Assembly (NCBI RefSeq): GCF_003054445.1
Contig: NC_042508.1
Span: 124,001-188,000 of the forward strand
Length of the DNA: 64,000 nucleotides
Source of the DNA: Pichia kudriavzevii
Lineage: Eukaryota > Ascomycota > Pichiomycetes > Pichiales > Pichiaceae
Direction of reading: 5' to 3'
Under the pieces are notes generated by a model. That model saw nothing but the letters and a program-made list of their open reading frames with translations. It had not been told where the DNA came from and did not search any database. Position 1 is the first letter of the stretch, and each line of letters opens with the position of its first letter. The position numbers and the translations under genes are program-made. Below, in pieces: positions 45,551-53,618 of the stretch.

Positions 45551-47386
45551 TTATGTTTTCTCTGCAGGAGTTGTACTAGCAGGGACCGTTCTTAAAGTTT
45601 GTTGAGTGTTTTGACGTGAGTGAACTGGACGACGCTTGGTGATAGCATCGGTTTCGTAACCCCATTCAGAGAAATCGTTTTCATCTTCGTATAGGCCAAG
45701 CTCGATACCTTCTCTTTCAATTTCCTTGTTTGAAAGCTTTGGCAGTTGTTGGGCAACAATGAAAGCTGGTTTCTTCTCAACAAAAGCCTTAGCAAAAATG
45801 ATATCGATTTCTTCCAACGATCTACCAGCAGTTTCTGGGTAAAACATATAGATAATTGGAACGTAGATGAAGTTCATAGCTGCAAAGAACAAATAACAAC
45901 CCCATCTAGTTCTGTTGATGAAGATTGGAGTGAACATTACGACGGCAAAGTTAGATAACCAGTTTGTACATGTTGATGCCGAAGCAGCCATGGTTCTTGT
46001 TCTCATGGAATTGATTTCTGGTGGGTATAGCCAAGGTAGAGGCAATATAGTAAAGCCAAATATACAAATGAATAAAAACAAGCCCACTGCAGCACCTTTA
46101 GCATTTTCTTTTGTGTCATGCACCAAACATCCAAATGCTATTATGAAGGAGGATCCTTGTCCAATTGCTCCTGTAAAAAATAGTTTTCTCCTACCTACTC
46201 TTTCTATTAGGAAAAATGCAAGAACTGTAAAACATGTATAGATGGATGAAAAAACTCCACCTAGAGTCAACGCCATCCGTCTGCTCAACCCAACAGTCGT
46301 TTCAAACAAAACAGTTGAATAGTAGATGGCTGCATTACAACCGGTGAATTGTTGGAAGAACTGACTTGAAGACCCGATAAGTACTCTATTCAGATACTGA
46401 TGTTTAGAGGGGGTGAAGAATTCCTTAAGAGTGATACGTTTGGAAAATCTGTTGTTAGCATCTCTAACAAGAATAACTTCTTCTAACAAATCTGGGTCAT
46501 TGATTGAAGTGTCATGGAGTTGGGCCAAGACATAACGTGCTTCTTCGATCTTATCTTTGGTGATTAAGAATCTTGGAGATTCAGGTAGGCCGATCATCAA
46601 AAAAAAACAGAGACCAGCATAAACAACTTGTAAGGCAAGTGGTAACCTCCAAGATATAGAGCCTTTAGCATAGGAAAGACCAAAAACAATCCAATAGGCT
46701 GTTGTGGTACCAACAGCAACCATACATCCCTCAAAAGTAACCATAAAACCTCTATTTGTGGCATCAGATAATTCCGATTGATAAACCGGGATTGTTGCAG
46801 TGTTGAAACCGTTACCAAACCCTGTGAAACTTCTAGCTATAATGAAATGTCCTAAAGCCCAGTGACCTTTGAATGGAAAAATAGAAATAAACGTACCCAT
46901 AATAATGATTACACAGCCAAACATAATCATTCTTTTTCTCCCCCATTTGCCTCCAAAATACATGGCACTTAAAGCTCCAAAAAAGCAGCCTAGCTCATAA
47001 CAAGAGGTAACCGCACCCTGAACGACTGTTGTGTGATGAGAAACACCACCAACAGCAGGGAAAGTTTCGACAAATTGCGGTGCAGTGATTATACCTGCCA
47101 TTAAACCCTGATCATAGCCAAACAAGGAGAAGCAAACAACGCAAGCAAATGTGATAGTATGTTGTAAAATCTTGCCTTTTAAACCAAGGGTTGCAATGTT
47201 AGAGAACATTGCATATTTGGTCATTGAAAAATGATTCTCTTCAAGTTGTGGTAAAAGAGGAGTATTAGTCGAGATTTTTTGATCCTGAGACCATGATTCT
47301 GTTGAAGTAGATGGTTGACCTAATTGACCATTCTCAACGTCAAAACTTTTGTCTTCTTTTGAAAAAGTCTTTGTTTTGACTGTCAT
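45551..47386 (-). CDS. STL1-like sugar/polyol transporter (paralogue A)
   Basis: A 611-residue major facilitator with twelve predicted membrane segments. It has the MFS sugar motifs FSLFGYDQGLM (~86-96), LPESPRFL and PETAGRSLEEIDIIFAKAF. Overall it is most like S. cerevisiae Stl1, the glycerol-proton symporter, rather than Hxt hexose carriers. Compared with its neighbour at 48406 it departs at otherwise conserved spots: YWIVFGLSY has Val234 where Stl1 and the neighbour have Asp, and NRGFMVTFEGC replaces NRGLLVNLEGS. Two blocks (45591-45841, 46446-46587) are identical to the neighbour at DNA level. Its substrate may therefore differ. One ACGTCA lies ~300 bp upstream. Plasma-membrane location is inferred from the family. 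Confidence 0.85.
   Translation of the reverse strand: MTVKTKTFSKEDKSFDVENGQLGQPSTSTESWSQDQKISTNTPLLPQLEENHFSMTKYAMFSNIATLGLKGKILQHTITFACVVCFSLFGYDQGLMAGIITAPQFVETFPAVGGVSHHTTVVQGAVTSCYELGCFFGALSAMYFGGKWGRKRMIMFGCVIIIMGTFISIFPFKGHWALGHFIIARSFTGFGNGFNTATIPVYQSELSDATNRGFMVTFEGCMVAVGTTTAYWIVFGLSYAKGSISWRLPLALQVVYAGLCFFLMIGLPESPRFLITKDKIEEARYVLAQLHDTSINDPDLLEEVILVRDANNRFSKRITLKEFFTPSKHQYLNRVLIGSSSQFFQQFTGCNAAIYYSTVLFETTVGLSRRMALTLGGVFSSIYTCFTVLAFFLIERVGRRKLFFTGAIGQGSSFIIAFGCLVHDTKENAKGAAVGLFLFICIFGFTILPLPWLYPPEINSMRTRTMAASASTCTNWLSNFAVVMFTPIFINRTRWGCYLFFAAMNFIYVPIIYMFYPETAGRSLEEIDIIFAKAFVEKKPAFIVAQQLPKLSNKEIEREGIELGLYEDENDFSEWGYETDAITKRRPVHSRQNTQQTLRTVPASTTPAEKT
45591..45841. repeat. Gene-conversion tract 1, paralogue A copy
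   Basis: 251 bp identical by eye to 48449-48699, covering the 3' coding end of both STL1-like genes, while sequence on both sides differs. Confidence 0.8.
46446..46587. repeat. Gene-conversion tract 2, paralogue A copy
   Basis: 142 bp identical by eye to 49304-49445, covering the central cytoplasmic loop after LPESPRFL in both STL1-like genes. Confidence 0.8.
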
Positions 47387-48405
47387 TCTAAAATGTTTTG
47401 AGAGACACTTATCTAAAAGATGTGACTAAAAAAAAAGCCTAAGTTTAACTGATGAGAGAATGAGTTATCTGTTTTTTAAAAAAAAGTACCTTAGGTAATA
47501 AGTAATTAGATACAATACTAATAACTTAACTTTTTTGATTTTTGTAAACCTAAATGAAAGTAGAAAACAGAAATGAAAATGAAAGCAGAAAAAGCAACCA
47601 GATGAAGAGGAGATGATATAAGCAGAATAGGGCAGATGCAATCTCTTAAATGCTCCTATCTTTCAGGGTGCATCGATGCTTGGTCCATACGTCATCTATA
47701 ATAAAACCGCCCCTCTATTCTTTTGTTATTACTGCGATATTGAGAACGGAACCCCACATTATTGTAAGGATAGGTATGTCCTGTCTTTGTTCCTATTACC
47801 GGAGGTGCGGATTTTAGATGACCAAAAACAAATAATTCTCCGAAACCAGCTTGTCTTTCAACATTATTTACATTCCAATCCTTAACTGGAAGCATCATAT
47901 ATATATTTATGATGATGTTCGTGACCATGGTTATACCATGGCAACATCATTATGTGAACTGGAAAGCTTAATTATTTCCCGTATTTATACCTTATGATAT
48001 GTATAGTGCGTAACTGATCAATATCCAAAGCCTGTTATAGGGCTTCCAGCGTGATTTTCTTTTATGTACAATAACTAATACAAAAACTTGATTTGCGATT
48101 ATTATTACAAATGCAACATGTTTATTTTCAAGCAGAAAGATTGCCTGTCCCACTGCAAATCTGCTTATCCCAGGGTAAGTTGGTACATTGTTCTTCTTTT
48201 CTTGAAGGACAGAACATACTTCCACTTGAGGGTATGTATATGGACATCACATAGCCTGGCACCCCAAATTTAATCTGATTAATTGAATGAAATATATCTA
48301 CCATTATTATTGATTACATATTATTATTTATAAGGACATAAAACTAAAGAATTAAGAGGGAAACATTAGAAAAGAAGATACAACTAAAGAACTCCATCAA
48401 TGTGG
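47387..48405. other. Region between the two STL1-like genes
   Basis: 1.0 kb without a gene. It holds the promoter of paralogue A and the 3' end of paralogue B. It contains ACGTCA at 47689-47694 (CRE half site, 303 bp upstream of the paralogue A start) and a compound inverted repeat at 47893-47950. Confidence 0.5.
47893..47950. repeat. Compound inverted repeat
   Basis: CATCATA (47893-47899) pairs with TATGATG (47908-47914). ATGATGTT (47912-47919) pairs with AACATCAT (47943-47950), enclosing CCATGGT (47925-47931) and ACCATGG (47935-47941). It lies about 510-560 bp upstream of paralogue A. Confidence 0.6.
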
Positions 48406-50244
48406 CTAAACTTCAGCCGCAGGAGTTGTAGTACTAGCAGGAACCGTCCTTAAAGTTTGTTGAGTGTTTTGACGTGAGTGAACTGGACGACGCTTGGTGA
48501 TAGCATCGGTTTCGTAACCCCATTCAGAGAAATCGTTTTCATCTTCGTATAGGCCAAGCTCGATACCTTCTCTTTCAATTTCCTTGTTTGAAAGCTTTGG
48601 CAGTTGTTGGGCAACAATGAAAGCTGGTTTCTTCTCAACAAAAGCCTTAGCAAAAATGATATCGATTTCTTCCAACGATCTACCAGCAGTTTCTGGGTAG
48701 AAAAAGAAAATGATTGGAACATAAAGCAGGTTGATTGCAGCAAAAAATAAGTAGCAACCCCATTTGGTCCTATTGATGAAGATTGGAGTAAACATAACAA
48801 CCGCAAAGTTAGATAACCAGTTAGTACAAGTAGAAACAGAAGTTGCCATGGTTCTTGTTCTCATGGAATTGATTTCTGGTGGATAGACCCAAGGTAATGG
48901 TAAAATTGTAAATGCAAAGAAGGAGATGAATAAGAACAAACCAACAGCAGCACCTTTAGCATTTTCCTTTGTATCTTTGACTAAACAAGCAAATGCAATG
49001 ATGAAAGAAACACCTTGACCGATTGCACCGGTTAAAAACAAAGCTCTTCTACCAACTCTTTCGATAAGGAAGAAAGAAGGAATGGTGAAAAGTGCATAGA
49101 CAGTAGCAAAAATACCACCTAAGACTAAGGACAACCTTCTACTTAGTCCAACAGTGTTTTCAAACAAAACGGTAGAATAGTAGATAGCTGCATTACAACC
49201 AGTGAATTGTTGGAAAAATTGACCAGAGGAACCAATAAGCAATCTGTTTAAGTATTGATGCTTGGAAGGAGTGAAAAGTTCCTTAAGGGAAACACCTTTA
49301 GAGAATCTGTTGTTAGCATCTCTAACAAGAATAACTTCTTCTAACAAATCTGGGTCATTGATTGAAGTGTCATGGAGTTGGGCCAAGACATAACGTGCTT
49401 CTTCGATCTTATCTTTGGTGATTAAGAATCTTGGAGATTCAGGTAAGCCAATCATAAAGAAGAAAACAACTGTTGCGAAAACAATCTGCAAAGCAATTGG
49501 CAATCTCCAAGAAACAGATCCATTTGCATATGATAAACCAAAATCAATCCAATATGCAATAAAAGTACCGACAGCCACCATGGAACCTTCTAAATTAACC
49601 AATAAACCTCTGTTTTTAGCCTCAGAAACTTCGGATTGATACATTGGGATTGTTGCGGTGTTGAAACCGTTACCAAAACCAGTTAAACTTCTTGCAATAA
49701 CAAAATGACCTAAAGCCCAGTGGCCTCTGAATGGGAAAATGGAAATAAAGGTACCAATGACAATAACAAAACAACCAAAAAGAATGAGCTTCTTTCTACC
49801 TAACTTATTACCGAAATACATTGCACATAGAGCACCAAAGAAACAACCTAATTCATAACAGGAAGTGACGGCACCTTGAACGACAGTAGCATGATGGGTA
49901 CCACCACCAACTGCAGGGAAGGTTCTTTCAAATTGAGGCGCTGTAATAATACCAGACATCAAACCTTGATCGTAACCGAAAAGAGAGAACCCAACAACAC
50001 AACAGAATGTTATTGCATACTGTAATTTGTTACCCCTGAGACCCAATGTGGAATAATCTGAGAGAATTCCATATTTGGTCATTGGGAAATGGTCTTCTTC
50101 AAGATCTGGCAGTAGTGGAACATAGTCTGGGTTTTTCTCGTTTGGAATTGGGGTTTCTTGATTATTGGATTGTTGGTCTAGCTTGTTGTCATCAAAGTAA
50201 GACCCACCTTGTTCGTCTGACGAAGATTGTGATTTGTTCGACAT
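48406..50244 (-). CDS. STL1: Glycerol/H+ symporter Stl1-like (paralogue B)
   Basis: The 612-residue twelve-segment MFS carrier has very strong similarity to S. cerevisiae Stl1: FSLFGYDQGLMSGIIT, HATVVQGAVTSCYELGCFFG, NRGLLVNLEGS, YWIDFGLSY (Asp234), LPESPRFL, QFFQQFTGCNAAIYYSTVLF and FFFYPETAGRSLEEIDIIFA. Stl1 imports glycerol with protons in the plasma membrane and is induced by osmotic stress through Hog1 and repressed by glucose. Codon use is more biased than in paralogue A, suggesting stronger expression. The promoter carries a perfect CRE (TGACGTCA) and two half-sites. A related polyol or sugar substrate is possible, since Pichiaceae have several Stl1-like carriers. Confidence 0.88.
   Translation of the reverse strand: MSNKSQSSSDEQGGSYFDDNKLDQQSNNQETPIPNEKNPDYVPLLPDLEEDHFPMTKYGILSDYSTLGLRGNKLQYAITFCCVVGFSLFGYDQGLMSGIITAPQFERTFPAVGGGTHHATVVQGAVTSCYELGCFFGALCAMYFGNKLGRKKLILFGCFVIVIGTFISIFPFRGHWALGHFVIARSLTGFGNGFNTATIPMYQSEVSEAKNRGLLVNLEGSMVAVGTFIAYWIDFGLSYANGSVSWRLPIALQIVFATVVFFFMIGLPESPRFLITKDKIEEARYVLAQLHDTSINDPDLLEEVILVRDANNRFSKGVSLKELFTPSKHQYLNRLLIGSSGQFFQQFTGCNAAIYYSTVLFENTVGLSRRLSLVLGGIFATVYALFTIPSFFLIERVGRRALFLTGAIGQGVSFIIAFACLVKDTKENAKGAAVGLFLFISFFAFTILPLPWVYPPEINSMRTRTMATSVSTCTNWLSNFAVVMFTPIFINRTKWGCYLFFAAINLLYVPIIFFFYPETAGRSLEEIDIIFAKAFVEKKPAFIVAQQLPKLSNKEIEREGIELGLYEDENDFSEWGYETDAITKRRPVHSRQNTQQTLRTVPASTTTPAAEV
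48449..48699. repeat. Gene-conversion tract 1, paralogue B copy
   Basis: 251 bp identical by eye to 45591-45841. Confidence 0.8.
49304..49445. repeat. Gene-conversion tract 2, paralogue B copy
   Basis: 142 bp identical by eye to 46446-46587. Confidence 0.8.
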
Positions 50245-50672
50245 TTCTATAGGTTTATTCTAAAGAATATATAATAGAATGTCCAATTGTTGGTAAAAGG
50301 GAAACAAAAGGGTAAAGGAAATAAAGATATATAACCTGCACAGCAAAAGAAAAGTTACTTCAGGGTAATGGGGGGAACACCGCTCATTATAAATATTTGA
50401 CCTAGTGGATCTGCAAGAGAAAGTATACATAGCAATCGGTCACAAACAGTGAGTGACTTACAGATGTTGTAATTTGTGAAAATCTTTTCCTAATACACTT
50501 TTCATGGATGTTCAAAACAACAAGGACAGGCTCTGTGTCCGAAATAGGCAACTCCCATTGTTCGCACTTTGAAACTTTCTATTGTCTCCATGCTCTCCCT
50601 CCAACCTGAACCCAATGCGCGTCGGGTTAAGAGAGGGCTCATTGCAGTATTGCCGCTTACGCAATAGTGCTG

Positions 50673-50691
50673 TGACGTATGCGCCACGTCA
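50673..50691. promoter_or_regulatory. Inverted pair of CRE half-sites
   Basis: TGACGT (50673-50678) and ACGTCA (50686-50691) face each other across 7 bp, about 430-450 bp upstream of the STL1-like ATG. CRE sites bind Sko1 (ATF/CREB family), a Hog1 target in osmotic stress. Confidence 0.45.
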
Positions 50692-50747
50692 AAAGTGGGA
50701 AAAAAAAGAAAAAACAAAGTCCAGGGACCGCTGGAGTTATGTGTGGC

Positions 50748-50755
50748 TGACGTCA
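50748..50755. promoter_or_regulatory. Perfect CRE palindrome TGACGTCA
   Basis: Full 8 bp CRE about 504 bp upstream of the STL1-like start. It is followed by ATGCGC-like sequence also present after the half-site at 50673, suggesting a local duplication of the module. Confidence 0.5.
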
Positions 50756-50797
50756 TGCGCTACCGCAATAGGTAATTCTTCCACCCCGGGCGAAGGC

Positions 50798-50823
50798 GGG
50801 GGGAGGAGGGGGCGGGAAGAGGG
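50798..50823 (+). other. G-quadruplex-type sequence
   Basis: Four G-runs (6, 5, 3 and 3 G) separated by loops of 1-4 bases. The pattern meets the usual intramolecular quadruplex rule (four runs of at least three G with short loops). Confidence 0.6.
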
Positions 50824-50842
50824 TTTCTTTTTGGGGTTTCCC

Positions 50843-50912
50843 TTGTCTCCCATTTCTCCCTTGTCTCCCATTTCTCCCATTTCTCCCATTTCTCCCATTT
50901 CTCCCATTTCTC
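50843..50912 (+). repeat. 9 bp minisatellite, unit TTTCTCCCA
   Basis: About seven or eight units, five of them perfect and consecutive, the first ones mixed with TTGTCTCCC variants. All bases on this strand are pyrimidine except the single A or G of each unit. Confidence 0.85.
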
Positions 50913-51264
50913 TGTTTTATTTTCTCCGTTTTTCCTGTTTTTTGGGTTGTGTAGAGGATCCAGCACGGACCATCGGAAGAAAATCCTCGGACTATTACCA
51001 GCGTCTGGTTCCCTCCTCTATCTTCTCCTTCTCATTCCCCCCTCGACTACCGGGATTTGTACCCCAGGTTGCCCACGTCTCATGTCACGTTTTCCCGTAC
51101 TATCCAAGGGAATCTCCGTCTTCTCCGCACTCTTGTCCATTTGCTATGTTGTTGTGGGGGAATCGTCCTGCATGGCTTTCTCCGGGACTGGACTAGAACC
51201 TCTGGGGGGGATGCAATTGTTACACCATGCCACGAAGATCATGCAGGTCATCTTTTCCCCCACG

Positions 51265-51329
51265 CACACACATACACACACACACACAATCACACTCACT
51301 CCCTCTTTCTCTCTTTCTCTTTCTCTCTC
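51265..51329 (+). repeat. CA microsatellite running into CT-rich repeat
   Basis: An imperfect (CA)n tract to ~51288 followed by ACTCACT and a CT/TTC-rich stretch to 51329. Confidence 0.8.
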
Positions 51330-51673
51330 GTTATTTCATTTATGTCTCTCAGTTATCCATATAGGGGTGAATCTCCGCATTTAGTAGACAATGTTCCTAA
51401 TTAACAGGTTCTTGTGCGTCTTGTATCCACCAGATGAATCTAGAGATGGGGTAATTGGTGGTCTATAATTAGACCACTGCATTCTAAAAGATACCAGTAT
51501 AATGCATAGAGGCCCACCAACTGCAAAGTCACCTAACCTAACAGTCAAAACTACAATCACAACTGTAATTACGGCCATGACGACAACTATCCCCATTTCC
51601 GCAACCCTGGCCAACCGAGAAGCTCCTCCATATACATCATGTCTCTCCGTTGCGAACGGAAAAGTGTGTGTGT

Positions 51674-51685
51674 GGGGGGGGGGGG
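51674..51685 (+). repeat. Homopolymer run of 12 G
   Basis: G12 directly after a short GT repeat (51664-51673). The same length as the run in the CDC23 leader at 23839. Confidence 0.8.
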
Positions 51686-51886
51686 ATAGAGGCAACCCAC
51701 TTATCCTGGCTCCATTGTTTGGCTACTCACGAGATTTGCTATCCGCAACATCTGTGGGATGTCGGTGTTTCAAACGGCTCAACTCGTAGCTGGCTTGTTG
51801 GTGTCCTTCCTGTTCTCACTCTTGTTCTTACCCCTATTTCTCCTTCTCATTCACAAATTGCGTCAGTGGCATGTGAGCTACTCACT

Positions 51887-51892
51887 CACGTG
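51887..51892. promoter_or_regulatory. CACGTG E-box
   Basis: Perfect palindrome ~490 bp before the ADH start and 30 bp before the pyrimidine tract. Confidence 0.3.
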
Positions 51893-51921
51893 CCATTACG
51901 TAAGAACAGCTTTGTTACGGG

Positions 51922-52040
51922 TTTCTTTTTCTTTTTCTCTTTTCTTCTCTTTTTTTCTCTTTTTCTTTTTCTTTTTTTTTCTTTTTTTTCTTTTTCTTTT
52001 TTTTCTTTTTCTTTTTTTTTTCTCTTTTTTTTTTCCTCCC
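51922..52040 (+). repeat. 119 nt uninterrupted pyrimidine tract
   Basis: Every base from 51922 to 52040 is T or C, mostly TTTTTC and TTTTCTC units. The tract starts 457 bp and ends 339 bp upstream of the ADH ATG. Confidence 0.9.
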
Positions 52041-52124
52041 GTCTAACTGTCCCATAATCAAGGCTGTGCATAACAGGGGGTGCGTTTGGGAGCTTTCTCT
52101 TGCCTCTTTCAGGCATGTTACCCA

Positions 52125-52130
52125 CACGTG
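52125..52130. promoter_or_regulatory. CACGTG E-box
   Basis: Second perfect CACGTG, ~250 bp before the ADH start, on the other side of the pyrimidine tract. Confidence 0.3.
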
Positions 52131-52340
52131 AATTTACTTTCCCAATGCAGAAAGTTTACCGGATAAACAACTTGTCTTGATTATTCAATTTTTCATTATC
52201 CAGCTCAGTGTACAATAGAGATATATAAAGACAAGTGTTTGTTTCCCATTTTCAACTCGGCTTGTCCATTACTGCTGTCTTCCTTTGCCTTGACTTCACC
52301 GAAGACAGATTGAAATAGATTGGAGGAAAAATTGCACCCA

Positions 52341-52364
52341 ATCATCTAATCATCTAATCATCTA
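52341..52364 (+). repeat. Triple 8 bp repeat ATCATCTA before the ADH start
   Basis: Three perfect tandem copies followed by a partial ATCATTGA, ending ~8 bp before the ATG, so probably within the transcribed leader. Confidence 0.8.
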
Positions 52365-52378
52365 ATCATTGAATTATA

Positions 52379-53503
52379 ATGGCAAAAGTTAACTATCCTG
52401 AAGAATTTGCAGGTTTTGCAATCGTTGATACAAACGAATGGAACAAACCCAAGTACATCACTTATAAGCCTAAGACGTTTGGTGATCATGACATTGATAT
52501 TGAAATCGAATGCTGTGGTCTTTGTGGCTCTGATATCATGACAGCTAGAGGCGGTGAAGCAGGTTGGGGTCAAATCACTCTACCCCAAGTCGTTGGTCAC
52601 GAAATTATCGGGAAAGTCATCAAAGTTGGTCCAAAAGTTACCTTGCATAGACTAGGCGATAGGGTCGGTTTGGGTGCTCAGGCTTTTGCTTGTTTAGACT
52701 GTAACAGATGTAAGCAAGACAATGAACAGTATTGTCCTCATGGTGTCACCACTTATGACGGTAAATATCCAGACGGTTATGTATCTCAGGGTGGCTATGC
52801 GTCCCACGTTAGAGCTCACGAACACTTGTGTTTCCCAATTCCTGAAAAATTACAATCAATCCATGCCGCTTCCCTCTGTTGTGCCGGCTTGACTGTCTTC
52901 TCCCCATTGAAGAGGTACATTCCTAAAGATTTACCAAATGGAGTCAAGGCCAAAGTGGCGATCGTTGGTCTTGGCGGTTTGGGCCACTTGGCTGTTCAAC
53001 TATGTAAGGCATTGGGTGCTGAACCTTGGGTGTTCTCTCGTGGCAACTCCAAAAAGGAACAGGCTTTCAAACTTGGCGCTTCCGGATTTGTTGCCACTGG
53101 TGAAAAAGATTGGGAGAAACCTCTATTTGATCAGTTTGACCTGATATTGAATTGTGCAATTGGATTGTCTGGGTTAAACCTTGATGCTTTCATTTCGATT
53201 TTAAAAGTTGACGGAAGATTCTGTTCCGTTGGTTTACCTTCGGAAAGTGAAAAATATGATGTTTCACCATTTACCTTCTTTAGCAATGGATCTTGTCTTT
53301 GCTCATCAGCTTTAGGTTCAAGAGAGGAGGCTCTGGAATTATTTGAACTGGCTGCTGAGAACAACATTGTTCCTTGGGTTGAGACAATTCCAATTTCAGA
53401 AAAGGGCTGTGAAGAAGCCCTCACTAGGGCTTGGGATGGTGATGTCAGATATAGATTTGTCTTTACCGAATTTGATAAAGCTTTCGGAACAGGATCTAGT
53501 TGA
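52379..53503 (+). CDS. Zinc alcohol dehydrogenase, NADP-type ADH6/ADH7 family
   Basis: The 374-residue medium-chain dehydrogenase is of the cinnamyl-alcohol dehydrogenase class (S. cerevisiae Adh6 is 360 aa). Catalytic zinc ligands are Cys46 (CCGLCGSD), His74-Glu75 (GHE) and Cys168 (CCAGLTVFSPL). Structural zinc ligands are Cys105, Cys108, Cys111 and Cys119. The nucleotide fold has GLGGLGH at 197-203, followed by SRGNSKKE after the second strand, where Ser, Arg and Lys instead of an acidic residue favour NADP(H). It would reduce aldehydes to alcohols (aromatic, branched-chain or furfural-type) in the cytosol. It is divergent from STL1 with a complex shared upstream region. Exact paralogue, ADH6 or ADH7, not assignable. 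Confidence 0.88.
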   Translation: MAKVNYPEEFAGFAIVDTNEWNKPKYITYKPKTFGDHDIDIEIECCGLCGSDIMTARGGEAGWGQITLPQVVGHEIIGKVIKVGPKVTLHRLGDRVGLGAQAFACLDCNRCKQDNEQYCPHGVTTYDGKYPDGYVSQGGYASHVRAHEHLCFPIPEKLQSIHAASLCCAGLTVFSPLKRYIPKDLPNGVKAKVAIVGLGGLGHLAVQLCKALGAEPWVFSRGNSKKEQAFKLGASGFVATGEKDWEKPLFDQFDLILNCAIGLSGLNLDAFISILKVDGRFCSVGLPSESEKYDVSPFTFFSNGSCLCSSALGSREEALELFELAAENNIVPWVETIPISEKGCEEALTRAWDGDVRYRFVFTEFDKAFGTGSS

Positions 53504-53618
53504 ATGAGCTAAACCAACCCTTATTTTTGTTTCTCTATTACGATCATTTTCTCTCTCGATAGATAATTACTCCTAGAATTTAAAATACATTGCATACTGA
53601 TAAATAGATATACGTATA

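Larger units (their letters stand above)
50245..52378. other. 2.1 kb divergent promoter region STL1/ADH
   Basis: A visibly GC-richer stretch (about 50560-51800) than the rest of the window. It holds CRE-type sites, a G-rich run, a 9 bp minisatellite, CA and CT repeats, G12, a 119 nt pyrimidine tract and two CACGTG boxes. Open frames across it (for example 50582-51196) are repeat-driven and show no family similarity, so no gene is called. It is best read as a large regulatory region serving both flanking genes. Confidence 0.6.

Noticed and set aside
45551-50244. Hexose (HXT) transporter identity for the tandem carriers
   Set aside because: Long segments match Stl1 (glycerol/H+ symporter) far better than Hxt carriers.
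50582-51196. A 204-codon plus-strand open frame with Ser-Pro-Ile repeats in the STL1/ADH gap
   Set aside because: The repeat is a by-product of the 9 bp minisatellite, a minus-strand frame is open over the same repeat, and the rest shows no family similarity or codon bias.
51886-52127. Lys/Glu-rich minus-strand frames opposite the pyrimidine tract
   Set aside because: They are simply translations of a low-complexity AG tract.
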